In this document: one piece after another, positions 9,090-17,501 of the stretch | How positions within the stretch are numbered: position 1 is the stretch's first letter | Layout of the letters: each line of letters begins with the position of its first letter | Translations under genes and position numbers: made by a program | Assembly (NCBI GenBank): GCA_013152545.1 | Contig: JAADGF010000093.1 | Location: 1 to 58,023, forward strand | From: Gammaproteobacteria bacterium | GTDB lineage: Bacteria; Pseudomonadota; Gammaproteobacteria; SZUA-152 | Length of the DNA stretch: 58,023 nucleotides | Direction of reading: 5' to 3' | Notes under the pieces: model-generated | Database searches by the model: none | Seen by the model: the letters and a program-made list of their open reading frames with translations, nothing else | Told to the model about the DNA's origin: nothing

Positions 9090-10277
9090 ATGGCGATTAA
9101 ATCTTTTATTCCCCCGGTTCGGACCTTGATGGGACCTGGTCCATCCGATGTTCACCCCCGTGTGCTTAGCGCGATGGCGCGCCCCACTATTGGTCACCTG
9201 GACCCGCAATTTGTTTTGATGATGGAAGAAATGAAAGTAATGCTGCAGTACGCCTTCCAAACAAAAAACGAATTAACCATACCTGTCTCAGCGCCCGGCT
9301 CTGCTGGCATGGAAACTTGTTTTGTGAATCTGGTGGAGCCAGGCGACAAAGTTATTATTTGTCAAAATGGTGTATTCGGCGGCCGGATGAAGGAAAATGT
9401 GGAGCGTATTGGTGCAACAGCCGTCATGATTGATGACCCGTGGGGGGCGGCTGTAGATGCGAACAAGTTGGAAGATGCGCTAAAAGCGAACCCTGATGCC
9501 AGTGTCGTCGCTTTTGTGCATGCAGAAACCTCTACCGGTGTGTTGTCGGATGCGAAGACCTTATGTGAGATCGCAAAGAAGCATGATTGTTTAACCATTG
9601 TTGATGCGGTTACATCCTTAGGTGGAACACCGTTACAGGTTGATGAATGGAGCATTGATGCTATATATTCCGGTACACAAAAATGTCTTTCATGCACGCC
9701 CGGTTTATCGCCTGTAAGCTTCAGTGAACAGGCAGTAGAGAAAATTAAACAAAGGAAATCCAAAGTGCAAAGTTGGTTTTTGGATCTAAACTTGGTGATG
9801 GGGTATTGGGGGAGCGGCGCAAAACGGGCTTATCATCACACAGCGCCTATCAATTCGTTATATGGTCTGCATGAGTCCTTGGTTATGCTGCAGGAAGAAG
9901 GTATTGAAAACTCGTGGGCACGCCATGCACAGAACCATAAGGTGTTGCGGGCAGGTATTGAGGCGATGGGGTTAGAATTCATTGTTAAGGAAAGTGATCG
10001 ATTGCCACAGCTGAATGCCGTTACAATCCCCTCTGGCGTTGATGATGCTCAGGTACGAGTACGGTTGTTGCAGGATTTTAATTTGGAAATTGGCGCAGGA
10101 CTTGGTGTATTAGCCGGAAAAGTGTGGCGTATCGGCTTGATGGGTAGCACCAGTAATGTTACTAATGTATTGCTCTGCTTAAGCGCACTGGATGCGGTTT
10201 TAACTGACATGAAAGCTGCAATTAATTCGGGCGTTGCTGTAAAAAAGGCAAGCGAAGTATTCTACAGTAGTTATTAA
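9090..10277 (+). CDS. Alanine/serine-glyoxylate aminotransferase family enzyme (PLP)
   Basis: A fold-type I, class V aminotransferase of 395 residues that moves an amino group to glyoxylate. The start LMGPGPSDVHPRVL is the family's substrate-loop motif. VDAVTSLGG (Asp172) contacts the PLP ring nitrogen, and SGTQKCL holds the PLP lysine (Lys198). The donor cannot be told from sequence: serine (glyoxylate metabolism), alanine (detoxification) and ureidoglycine (purine breakdown) are all known within this family. A PuuD-like urate hydroxylase protein elsewhere in this window makes the purine option worth considering. GAG lies upstream of the ATG at normal spacing. It is monocistronic. Confidence 0.88.
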   Translation: MAIKSFIPPVRTLMGPGPSDVHPRVLSAMARPTIGHLDPQFVLMMEEMKVMLQYAFQTKNELTIPVSAPGSAGMETCFVNLVEPGDKVIICQNGVFGGRMKENVERIGATAVMIDDPWGAAVDANKLEDALKANPDASVVAFVHAETSTGVLSDAKTLCEIAKKHDCLTIVDAVTSLGGTPLQVDEWSIDAIYSGTQKCLSCTPGLSPVSFSEQAVEKIKQRKSKVQSWFLDLNLVMGYWGSGAKRAYHHTAPINSLYGLHESLVMLQEEGIENSWARHAQNHKVLRAGIEAMGLEFIVKESDRLPQLNAVTIPSGVDDAQVRVRLLQDFNLEIGAGLGVLAGKVWRIGLMGSTSNVTNVLLCLSALDAVLTDMKAAINSGVAVKKASEVFYSSY

Positions 10278-10619
10278 TATATTCTTCTCACGACTGCTCT
10301 TAAACACAGTCCGTATGCGCGGCTTTCTAATGGTGTTGTAGTTCCTCTGCTATCGCACTGCACGTTGTTAGAACGTTGCTCATACGGGGTTTACTTCCTT
10401 CCTTAGTTACTCTTAATTTTAAAACAATTGAAATGTTGTGTTTTTACCAGCTGCACTCACAAGGGTGAGCACGCTACATGCCATCTAACTGGTTAATTTA
10501 GGTTTAATATGGCGCAGTTATTGCTTTCAGATTCAGTGTTAAAATACACTTCGTGTTGTTCGAGGCTGTTGTTCGATGAAAACGAGATATTCGCAATAAG
10601 GAATTAAAAAACTTGTTGA
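10278..10619. other. Intergenic region
   Basis: No gene is recognised. It includes the 12-mer GGTTAATTTAGG at 10491-10502, shared with 2747 and 2982. Confidence 0.4.
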
Positions 10620-10853
10620 AAATATGTATGCAGTCTTTGCAAGCACGCTTATTTGCGGATTGCTATCCCCGGTATTGTTACCAAAGGGCTTTTTTACACC
10701 AGCAGTAGCACAATTTTGTGCCAAGGTTCAGGATATCAATTTGATCCCGATATCATTACTGGGTTGTTGGCATCCGAAAGCGAGTTCAAACGAATCAGAA
10801 TATTTTATCTGGATGCTGGCTCGCGATGGACAGGGTGGATGTATCAAGGTTGA
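10620..10853 (+). pseudogene. Remnant of an HD-GYP phosphodiesterase domain C-terminus
   Basis: The frame read from 10620 to the stop at 10851 contains GSGYQFDPDIITGLLASESEFKRIR. This looks like the end of HD-GYP cyclic-di-GMP phosphodiesterase domains, where a G-[ST]-QFDP-[DE]-[IV] motif is followed by an acidic helix. The frame is closed upstream by a stop at 10617, and no HD or GYP motif is present, so only the last part of a former gene survives. It ends just before a receiver gene. A second overlapping frame (10624-10857) is judged a shadow. Assignment rests on one motif. Confidence 0.4.
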
Positions 10854-10885
10854 CTGATTTATATAACGCTCATGGGAGTGTTGCA

Positions 10886-11251
10886 ATGCCTAAACTGCTT
10901 CTAGTAGAAGACAACGAAATGAACCGCGATATGCTATCCCGTCGTTTAGAGCGAAAGGGATTTGATGTTGTGTTTGCGTTGGATGGTAAAGCCGCAGTAG
11001 CGCTTGCGGATGCAGAGCGGCCAGATTTAATATTGATGGACATGAGTTTGCCTGTTATGGATGGGTGGGAAGCGACACGTCAAATCAAATCAAAACAGAC
11101 TATAAAAGACATTCCTATTATTGCACTAACGGCGCACGCTATGTCGGGTGATCGTGAAAAAGCATTGGAAGCGGGTTGCGAGGAGTATGACACCAAGCCT
11201 GTTGATTTTTCTCGACTGGTTGAAAAAATTCACGTATTGTTGGAAAAATGA
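10886..11251 (+). CDS. Single-domain response regulator (CheY/DivK-like receiver)
   Basis: A 121-residue stand-alone receiver with no output domain. All key residues are present: the acidic pair in LLVEDNEMNRDML, the phospho-acceptor Asp52 in LILMDMSLPVMDGWEATRQI, the switch Thr in IALTAHA and the Lys in DTKPVD. Such proteins carry phosphate between kinases and Hpt proteins or act on a separate target. The ATG at 10886, preceded by GGGAG, is preferred over the in-frame ATG at 10826. An Hpt-domain gene lies 1.9 kb downstream, with rsd/algQ between. It may be a phosphorelay partner; this is inference. Confidence 0.92.
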   Translation: MPKLLLVEDNEMNRDMLSRRLERKGFDVVFALDGKAAVALADAERPDLILMDMSLPVMDGWEATRQIKSKQTIKDIPIIALTAHAMSGDREKALEAGCEEYDTKPVDFSRLVEKIHVLLEK

Positions 11252-11995
11252 CGACCGGGTTCTAAGGTTATTAGTTCAAAAGGTTGTTAGTTCGTGTTAT
11301 GTCCGTGGCGGTTGTGGATTCATATGGGTAAGTTTTGTTATTTTATTGCACCGACAGCATGAGTTATGTATTTTAAGAAAGATAAGAAGAAAAGTGGTTG
11401 CTGGGGGCGATTGCAAGGGATTTTAACATTGCCATTGGAATAAACAGGGTGTGTGATGAAATCGGAATCCTCAACGTCACGAAGTATAATTTGAAAAAAC
11501 ACATTTTATGTCCAGAGCGATTAACGTCCAGCGACCTCTACAAGAGATCAACATAAGTGTGCAACAAGCTGAAAACGGCATGTCCACCACCTAAATTACT
11601 GAGTTCCTATTCCAACTTAATTGACTATCATCGCGTATCCATTGTTGAGCAAGGCTTAAGAGGCTGGCCTGAATAGCGCAAGGAAAAGTAAAAAGAGAGC
11701 TCTTTCAAGATGAATGTGAAATATGTTGTAAAAGAAGTTGTGTGAATTGTGTAGTACGCAGTAGTATAGGCAAGCACTGATTATTTATAATGGAATAGAT
11801 GTTGCAAAGTGAAAGAAGGGTCAAGTAAAACATGTTATTAAATAACTAAATCAGCAATTAATGTAAGTGACCATGAATAATTGATAATAAAACGGCCGCT
11901 ATGCATAAAATAAGATCAACTGTAGAGTGGTGCTGTTTACTACTTAATCGTTCACTACTTAAATATTAGCTTACTATTAAAATAATGAGGTGACC
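11252..11995. other. Long intergenic region upstream of rsd/algQ
   Basis: About 740 bases without a recognisable gene, RNA or strong hairpin. It becomes increasingly AT-rich towards rsd, with many TATAAT-like words, so the rsd promoter probably lies within 11880-11980. No known structured RNA was recognised. Confidence 0.4.
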
Positions 11996-12457
11996 ATGCA
12001 GTCAAATAGCGAAGCGCTGGTTGAGCGGCGAGCGCGTTCCCAACGAGAAATAGGAGCCTTGGTTGATTCAAGAACCGATACACTGTCGTTATTAGGCGAA
12101 CTCGCATCCAAACAACCTTTTACTCCTGAGCATGACACACAAGTTTTGTTGCAGAATTTTTGCGAGTCGCTTATCGACTATACGGCCACTGCGCATTTTC
12201 AGTTGTATCGACATATCGATGAAGATAAAGAGCGGCGGGAGCCTGTATTAAAAATTGCTGGTGACATATACCCACGGATTGCAGAAATTACACAATCTTT
12301 TTTGGTTTTTAACGATAAATATGATTGTGAAGACCATTGTAATGATTTAAGTCAATTATCCAATGAATTGTCAGCGCTCGGTGAGGCTTTGGCGGACCGC
12401 ATCGAATTAGAAGACCGGCTGATTAATGTGCTGTGTGCACCACGTGGTCCGGAGTAG
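11996..12457 (+). CDS. rsd: Rsd/AlgQ family regulator of RNA polymerase sigma-70
   Basis: A 153-residue member of the Rsd/AlgQ family, which binds region 4 of the housekeeping sigma factor and shifts RNA polymerase toward alternative sigma factors. In pseudomonads AlgQ also affects alginate and virulence. Family blocks seen are LLQNFCESLIDYTATAHFQLY, the Pro-Arg-Ile helix PRIAEITQSF, and LSALGEALADRIELEDRLI near the C-terminus. The ATG at 11996 sits five bases after TGAGG, a good ribosome-binding site; the alternative GTG at 11990 overlaps that site. It is flanked by long non-coding regions. Whether to use the name rsd or algQ is arbitrary. Confidence 0.88.
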   Translation: MQSNSEALVERRARSQREIGALVDSRTDTLSLLGELASKQPFTPEHDTQVLLQNFCESLIDYTATAHFQLYRHIDEDKERREPVLKIAGDIYPRIAEITQSFLVFNDKYDCEDHCNDLSQLSNELSALGEALADRIELEDRLINVLCAPRGPE

Positions 12458-12703
12458 TCTATTCCATAAGATGAATTATGATGGGAGGTGCATCTCCCGA
12501 ATGCAAGGGTGATTTGTGATTTTTTGTATGCCTTAATAGGATGTTTGATCGTGGTGGTCAATCCCTGTGGTTGTTTATAGGTATTCTAATGGATGCATCA
12601 TACTTTATGAGCGTACCCCTTCCCGTCGTTTAGTTTCCAGCGTTGGTTGTTTATGTTTGGCTAAGAAAGAATACCCAGCTAATAGTGTAACTGTTTAGAT
12701 TGT
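12458..12703. other. Intergenic region after rsd
   Basis: No gene or clear terminator is visible. The interval leads into the repeat cluster that starts at 12704. Confidence 0.4.
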
Positions 12704-12787
12704 TTTTGATTTGTCCGATTGCCGCATCAAAAGTGCTTGTTTATGGTTGCAAATGGCACGCTTTTTCTTTCATCGGGCAAATCAAAA
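12704..12787. repeat. Repeat B: palindromic miniature element
   Basis: An 84-base unit bounded by inverted arms TTTTGATTTGTCCGAT (12704-12719) and ATCGGGCAAATCAAAA (12772-12787), which pair at 15 of 16 positions. The interior contains TCAAAAGTGCTTGTTTA and CGCTTTTTCTTT. A longer relative lies at 50284-50406 and shares arms and interior blocks. It has no coding capacity. It looks like a non-autonomous mobile element or REP-like hairpin. Confidence 0.65.
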
Positions 12788-12818
12788 ATAATCTGGGCCG
12801 TTCTATACGTTGAAAATA

Positions 12819-13033
12819 TTCCCCTAGAGGGAGTCTGTCCGAAAATAGCCGCCGTCGCGAGGGAATGCCGTTTTGAGTCTATTTTTTCGATTGCATCGGG
12901 CACCGACTTTTGGCATTTGAGGCGAATGTTGAGCCTATTTAACCTATTTAACCTATTTAACGTAGTGATCGTAAAAATGGGCCAAAATGGCGTTTTCGCA
13001 GTAGGCTTTCTATTATCGGACAGACCCCTAGGA
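12819..13033. repeat. Repeat A element: MITE-like unit with terminal inverted repeats
   Basis: About 210 bases bounded by inverted ends. The left end reads CTAGAGGGAGTCTGTCCGAA (12824-12843). The right end, reverse-complemented, reads CTAGGGGTCTGTCCGATAAT and lies at about 13012-13032. No transposase is encoded; the open frame across it is judged spurious. The left end matches 6746-6786 over about 40 bases, and single ends recur at 36183, 39401 and 50238. It is probably a miniature element mobilised by an IS5-like transposase; that link is inference. Confidence 0.65.
12934..12960. repeat. Tandem repeat, three copies of CCTATTTAA
   Basis: Three perfect 9-base copies in a row inside the repeat A element. 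A multiple-of-three unit here is not meaningful because the region is non-coding. Confidence 0.9.
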
Positions 13034-13147
13034 GTATGCTAAAACATCTCACAAGCCCTAAAGTAAAGCCACAGTATTCCGATCTGTTGCTCTGTCACAG
13101 ACAAATGGTTGATGCAGTTATGTTTGATCTTACTGTGACTGGTATGA
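13034..13147. other. Short intergenic region before the Hpt gene
   Basis: No feature was recognised. It separates repeat A from the Hpt-protein start codon. Confidence 0.4.
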
Positions 13148-13984
13148 ATGGCGCTAAAAATAATTGTTTATAAACATTCCCACATGACCGAGATGTCCAT
13201 TAATAACAACTCAACGAATAAATTGTCCCATGCTGAAAGTGTACTTCAAGAGCTAAGGCAGGCTTACATTGATGAATTACCACATAAGCTGGGTATATTG
13301 GAACAGTTGGCATTGCGTTTAACGCATGGCGGCGATTTTAAAAAAACATATGACGAATTTTTTCGTTGTACGCACAGCGTAAAAGGTAGTGCAGGGACCT
13401 TTGGCTTGTATATTCTCAGTAGTATTTGCCATCAGCTGGAGGACCAGTTGAAGATCGTAGATGGAGAGTCGGAGCGGCTTACAAAGCAACTCGTTAATTA
13501 CTGGCTGCAATACGTTGATTTAATGACGGAAGCGTTGGTTGACATTCAGGCTGGTAGCGACTCCTTTTCCGGGATTGAAAAAAAACTCGACGAACTACGC
13601 CGTAGCGCACATCCTAATACGTCAACTGGCATACTAGTGACCAGTTCAAGGTATATTGTTGAGATATGCGCCAGTATTATCTCAGAATTACCCATACATT
13701 TGTCAGTGTTGGATAATGGTTACGAAGCACTTGGCCGGATAATGCAGGAAAATTTTGATTTTGTCATTACGGATAAAGAAACCACAGGCATTAATGGAAT
13801 TGCACTAATTGCAGCGACAAAACTGATTGTTTGTTCAGACAAAAATATTCGTTGTGTACTTATTACGTCCGATAAAACCGTGCGGACCTTGCGTGACAGT
13901 GACCCTGATTTTGTGATAGCGCGGAACTCGGGGCTTGCAGCTAAGCTTCAGACTGTCGTTAGTGAGTTGATTCTTGAAGTGTAG
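13148..13984 (+). CDS. Hpt-domain protein with a degenerate C-terminal receiver
   Basis: A 278-residue cytoplasmic signalling protein. Residues ~30-125 form a histidine phosphotransfer domain with the phospho-acceptor motif THSVKGSAGTFGL (His76) and the downstream helix ICHQLEDQL. Residues ~160-278 fold like a receiver. The aspartate in FVITDKETTGINGIAL is in the phospho-acceptor position and a Thr follows in VLITSDK. However, the N-terminal acidic pair is replaced (ILVTSSRY) and the conserved Lys near the end is not seen (FVIARNSG). It is likely a pseudo-receiver. The lone receiver at 10886 is the natural partner to test. The start is uncertain; an ATG at 13184 is also possible. Confidence 0.85.
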   Translation: MALKIIVYKHSHMTEMSINNNSTNKLSHAESVLQELRQAYIDELPHKLGILEQLALRLTHGGDFKKTYDEFFRCTHSVKGSAGTFGLYILSSICHQLEDQLKIVDGESERLTKQLVNYWLQYVDLMTEALVDIQAGSDSFSGIEKKLDELRRSAHPNTSTGILVTSSRYIVEICASIISELPIHLSVLDNGYEALGRIMQENFDFVITDKETTGINGIALIAATKLIVCSDKNIRCVLITSDKTVRTLRDSDPDFVIARNSGLAAKLQTVVSELILEV

Positions 13985-14407
13985 CTTGAATTGGTGCGGT
14001 ATAAATACAGCGCATCCGGTTGATGGCGTTCTCTCATTAATATTTTCCCATCGCCTGTTTGCACTCCCTTATTGAAAATTCGCCAGTGTGTTGCTGGAGC
14101 GCTAAAACAGCGAACCAAATTAACTGAATAGCGTCAGAGGTACTATCACTAGTCTCTTTATCTGTCTTGTTTATTATTTGATTTGGCGAAAATACGGAAT
14201 TACGGCACGGCTTGTTAATTTATTTTCCGTGTCATTATTTCAATGTTTGACAGCGCGATTTTCCGCAGAGAATATTTCTAGCACATTTGGAGACATGCTA
14301 CGATGTGTAGAGCACGTTTTTATCGCGTCAAGTCGTTACGAATCGTTGTAATTGCGCGCTGGTAAAATAAATTTGGTTAAACCGTTATTGTAATAGTTTA
14401 TTGATTT
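13985..14407. other. Intergenic region upstream of the tetraheme cytochrome gene
   Basis: No gene. It contains a candidate promoter (separate entry) and a short hairpin CACGG/CCGTG around 14208-14231. Confidence 0.45.
14247..14275 (+). promoter_or_regulatory. Candidate sigma-70 promoter
   Basis: A perfect -35 TTGACA (14247-14252) is followed after 17 bases by GAATAT (14270-14275), a weak -10. It lies 130 bases before the cytochrome start codon. Confidence 0.35.
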
Positions 14408-15718
14408 ATGCGATTCATTACTCTTGGGTTCATTTTTTTTCTGATGTCATCAACCGCTATGGCTGCAAAAGGTGATGTGGCATTGACGATACTGTACAGT
14501 GGTAATTTGGATGGGGAATTAGAACCGTGTGGTTGCTCTGCTGAAGGTAACCTTGGTGGAATAAAGCGCCGGACAGCTTTGTTGGATAAATATAAAAAAA
14601 ATGACCCTAGTGTTGTCATTATTTCAGCGGGTGGCTTGATTAGCAGTGAAGGTCCCAATGATCGTTTGAAGTCTGAATATATTCTTAAAGCTTTTACACA
14701 TCTGAAGTATGATGCTATTGGGCTGCAATGGAAGGATTTAGCCTATGGTGTGGATTTTAGCGTCAAGGAAACATTACCTTGGGTCGCCAGTAACTGGTTA
14801 AACGACGATTTTCAAAAAAACCGAAAAATCACAAGAGTTATCAACGGCAATAAGGTGCAGATGCAATTCTTTAGCTGGTTGGATCCCAGTCAGTCGCCCA
14901 CCCTGCAAATGCAGGGTAAGCATGGTGATGTGGACGGTGATATTAAAACGCTTGCGGAGCGAATAGCCGCTGCAAAAAAACAAGGTGCCCTCACTATACT
15001 GGCAACGTCGCTGCCCTTGGACGTTATTAAGGCCCTAATACCACTTGATACGATTGATTTGCTATTTGAGCGTGCCGCTTATGAGGTTTACGGTGAACCT
15101 AAAAAAGTGGGGGGTGCCTTGGTGGTACAGCCAGGTTCCCGTGGCATGCGTCTTGGTAAGCTCAGCATAAAAGTGGATGCTAATAACGGTAGCATTAACA
15201 GCTGGGAGCATCAGGTGCTCCCCATGCCCGAGTCTGTGGCGGATGCACCACGAATGTCCGCTTGGTATGATGAATACAATGAAAAAGTAAAGCAAAATTA
15301 TTTAAAGCAAGTGGCTATTCGTAAGCAGCATGAGAGTGGTGATAGTCTTTTTGTTGGCGAGGAGGCTTGTAAGACTTGCCATACAAAAGTGTATCAAGTG
15401 TGGCAGGAAAGTGATCATGCCATCGCATATGATAGCCTGGAAGTGGTAGGGAAATCTTTCGATCCGAATTGCTTACAGTGTCACACTGTTGGGCTTGATC
15501 AGGCCGGGGGCTTTATTGATATGAGCATCACGCCACATTTGCTGGGTGTGCAGTGTGAGTCCTGCCATGGTGCAGGAAAGCTGCATGTTGCCTCTGGTGG
15601 TAAGACGCCAGTGCCGAATAAAAACTGGTCACATCAAAAAATATGCGGCCAATGCCATACGCAGCCTCACAGCCCCTCATTTAAATTTGATCAATATTGG
15701 CCGAAAATCAAACATTAG
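14408..15718 (+). CDS. Periplasmic tetraheme cytochrome c with N-terminal metallophosphatase-like domain
   Basis: A 436-residue exported protein. Residues 1-20 form a signal peptide (AMA-A cleavage-like). Residues ~22-290 resemble the UshA/5'-nucleotidase metallophosphatase fold. The usual metal-binding residues appear altered: the first motif reads ILYSGNLDGELEPCGC, and the GD motif position reads IISAGG. This domain is probably not an active phosphatase. Residues ~315-436 carry four heme-binding CXXCH sites: CKTCH (321), CLQCH (355), CESCH (383) and CGQCH (413), as in cytochrome c554-like domains. It is likely an electron carrier; partner and substrate are unknown. No operon partners were seen. 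Confidence 0.8.
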   Translation: MRFITLGFIFFLMSSTAMAAKGDVALTILYSGNLDGELEPCGCSAEGNLGGIKRRTALLDKYKKNDPSVVIISAGGLISSEGPNDRLKSEYILKAFTHLKYDAIGLQWKDLAYGVDFSVKETLPWVASNWLNDDFQKNRKITRVINGNKVQMQFFSWLDPSQSPTLQMQGKHGDVDGDIKTLAERIAAAKKQGALTILATSLPLDVIKALIPLDTIDLLFERAAYEVYGEPKKVGGALVVQPGSRGMRLGKLSIKVDANNGSINSWEHQVLPMPESVADAPRMSAWYDEYNEKVKQNYLKQVAIRKQHESGDSLFVGEEACKTCHTKVYQVWQESDHAIAYDSLEVVGKSFDPNCLQCHTVGLDQAGGFIDMSITPHLLGVQCESCHGAGKLHVASGGKTPVPNKNWSHQKICGQCHTQPHSPSFKFDQYWPKIKH

Positions 15719-16118
15719 TCGATGTATTTTTGTCGTCGTTCATTTAAAAACCTTGGCCTGCCGCTGATCTTACCTAGGGGGTGCTATTGCTATTAAAAGG
15801 GAGAGGTTAATAATTGGCATCGGTAAAATCGATGCGTCACAAATGATCTCCCATTCCAATTGGCTACCCTCCTATCGTGGAACAATGGTATCTGAGTGAT
15901 AGATAGGCCTTTTTGCCCGCTGGTTTGGTGGTTATTTGTGGTAATTTACGGTAGACTCTCAGGCCTGCTAAGGCTTGCTGGTGGTTGATGAAAATCGCAA
16001 TAAATACATGGTGTTATAGAGAGCCTGGGTGGGGTTGTCAATGTTGGATGGTCGTCCTACAGCCTTAAAATTGTTAATATGCTATTCTTAAGAATAAGTG
16101 TTTATTGCACAGAGATTT
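15719..16118. other. Intergenic region upstream of miaB
   Basis: About 400 bases without a recognisable gene. CCTAGGGGG occurs near 15772, resembling the end of repeat A, but the TCGGACAG core is absent, so it is not counted as a copy. Confidence 0.4.
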
Positions 16119-17492
16119 ATGTCGCGAAAGTTATTTATAAAGACGTTTGGTTGTCAAATGAATGAATATGATTCCGCTAAGATGGCGGATCTGCTTCGCG
16201 ACAGTCACGGATTGCAGCGGGTAGAAAATGAGGAGCAAGCTGATGTTTTGTTGCTCAATACTTGTTCAGTGCGTGAGAAGGCGCAGGAAAAAGTATTCTC
16301 ACAGTTAGGGCGTTGGCGAGAGCTTAAACGAAATCGACCGGGCATCGTTATCGGTGTCGGCGGTTGTGTTGCGAGCCAGGAAGGCGATGCTATACGACAA
16401 CGTGCACCTTATGTCGATTTAGTCTATGGACCACAAACGTTGCACCGGCTTCCCCGCATGTTAGCTCAGCACCATGACGCTCATACGCCTGTGATCGATG
16501 TTTCCTTTCCTGAAATAGAAAAATTCGATAATTTGCCGGCACCTCGTGCGGAAGGTCCAGCCGCTTACGTCTCCATTATGGAAGGGTGTAGCAAATATTG
16601 CACATTTTGTGTCGTACCTTATACTCGCGGCGAAGAAATCAGTCGTCCATTTGATAGTGTTGTGAATGAAGTGGCGACACTCGCCTCACAAGGTGTAAAA
16701 GAAATTACCTTGCTGGGCCAAAATGTCAATGCCTATTACGGTGCAATGCATGATGATGATTTTGCAGATTTGGCGTTATTGATACATTATGTGGCTGCAA
16801 TTGATGGTATTGAACGTATTCGATTTACGACATCCCACCCCGTTGCATTTTCTGATTCGCTGATTCAGGCATTTGCTGATGTTCCGAAGTTAGTCAACCA
16901 TGTTCATTTGCCAGTGCAAAGTGGTTCAGACCGGGTTTTGAGTATGATGAAACGAGGTCATACTGCGTTGGAATACAAGGCTAAAATTAGAAAGCTTCGC
17001 CTGGCCCGACCGGATATTAGTCTTTCCTCGGATTTTATCGTTGGTTTTCCTGGTGAAACAGAACAGGACTTTCAAGACACGATGAAATTAATTGAAGATA
17101 TTGGCTTTGATCATTCCTTTAGTTTTGTGTACAGCAATCGTCCTGGTACACCTGCAGCCAATTATGTTGATGATGTTCCCGTTGATGCTAAAAAGCAACG
17201 TCTGGCTAAGCTACAAGCTCGAATAAGCGATATGGCACGAAATATCAGTGAGTCAATGGTGGGTAAGGTTGAGCGGGTGTTGGTGGAGCGTCTCTCAAAA
17301 AAAGATTCTGCCCAACTGGCGGGCAGAACCGAGAATAATCGAGTTGTAAATTTTGTCGGTCATCAACGGCTAATCGGCGAGTTTGTCGATGTTCGGATTA
17401 CCGAAGCGTTGCCAAATTCTTTGCGTGGTGATGTTGTGCTAGTGACAGAGAAGAATGCAATTCGAAGTGAAGCAGTTTCCTGCGTGAGTTGA
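16119..17492 (+). CDS. miaB: tRNA-2-methylthio-N6-dimethylallyladenosine synthase
   Basis: MiaB is a radical-SAM methylthiotransferase that adds the 2-methylthio group to i6A37 in tRNAs reading UNN codons. The N-terminal UPF0004 domain has its three cluster-binding cysteines (Cys12 in [10 protein letters not shown], Cys49 in NTCSVREKA, Cys83 in GGCVAS). The radical-SAM motif CSKYCTFC is at 157-164. A TRAM domain ends the protein (ERVLVE...[11 protein letters not shown]). The ATG at 16119 was chosen because the family begins right at [12 protein letters not shown]; a GTG at 16098 is in frame but unlikely. It opens the conserved miaB-phoH-ybeY-corC-lnt cluster. Confidence 0.97.
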   Translation: MSRKLFIKTFGCQMNEYDSAKMADLLRDSHGLQRVENEEQADVLLLNTCSVREKAQEKVFSQLGRWRELKRNRPGIVIGVGGCVASQEGDAIRQRAPYVDLVYGPQTLHRLPRMLAQHHDAHTPVIDVSFPEIEKFDNLPAPRAEGPAAYVSIMEGCSKYCTFCVVPYTRGEEISRPFDSVVNEVATLASQGVKEITLLGQNVNAYYGAMHDDDFADLALLIHYVAAIDGIERIRFTTSHPVAFSDSLIQAFADVPKLVNHVHLPVQSGSDRVLSMMKRGHTALEYKAKIRKLRLARPDISLSSDFIVGFPGETEQDFQDTMKLIEDIGFDHSFSFVYSNRPGTPAANYVDDVPVDAKKQRLAKLQARISDMARNISESMVGKVERVLVERLSKKDSAQLAGRTENNRVVNFVGHQRLIGEFVDVRITEALPNSLRGDVVLVTEKNAIRSEAVSCVS

Positions 17493-17501
17493 TAACAAAC
17501 C

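Noticed and set aside
11252-11995. Possible structured RNA upstream of rsd/algQ
   Set aside because: No conserved core of a known RNA and no strong hairpin were seen; length alone is not evidence.
12719-13042. Open reading frame across repeats A and B
   Set aside because: It runs through both repeat units and a tandem repeat and resembles no protein.
15765-15785. CCTAGGGGG as another repeat A end
   Set aside because: The diagnostic TCGGACAG core is missing.
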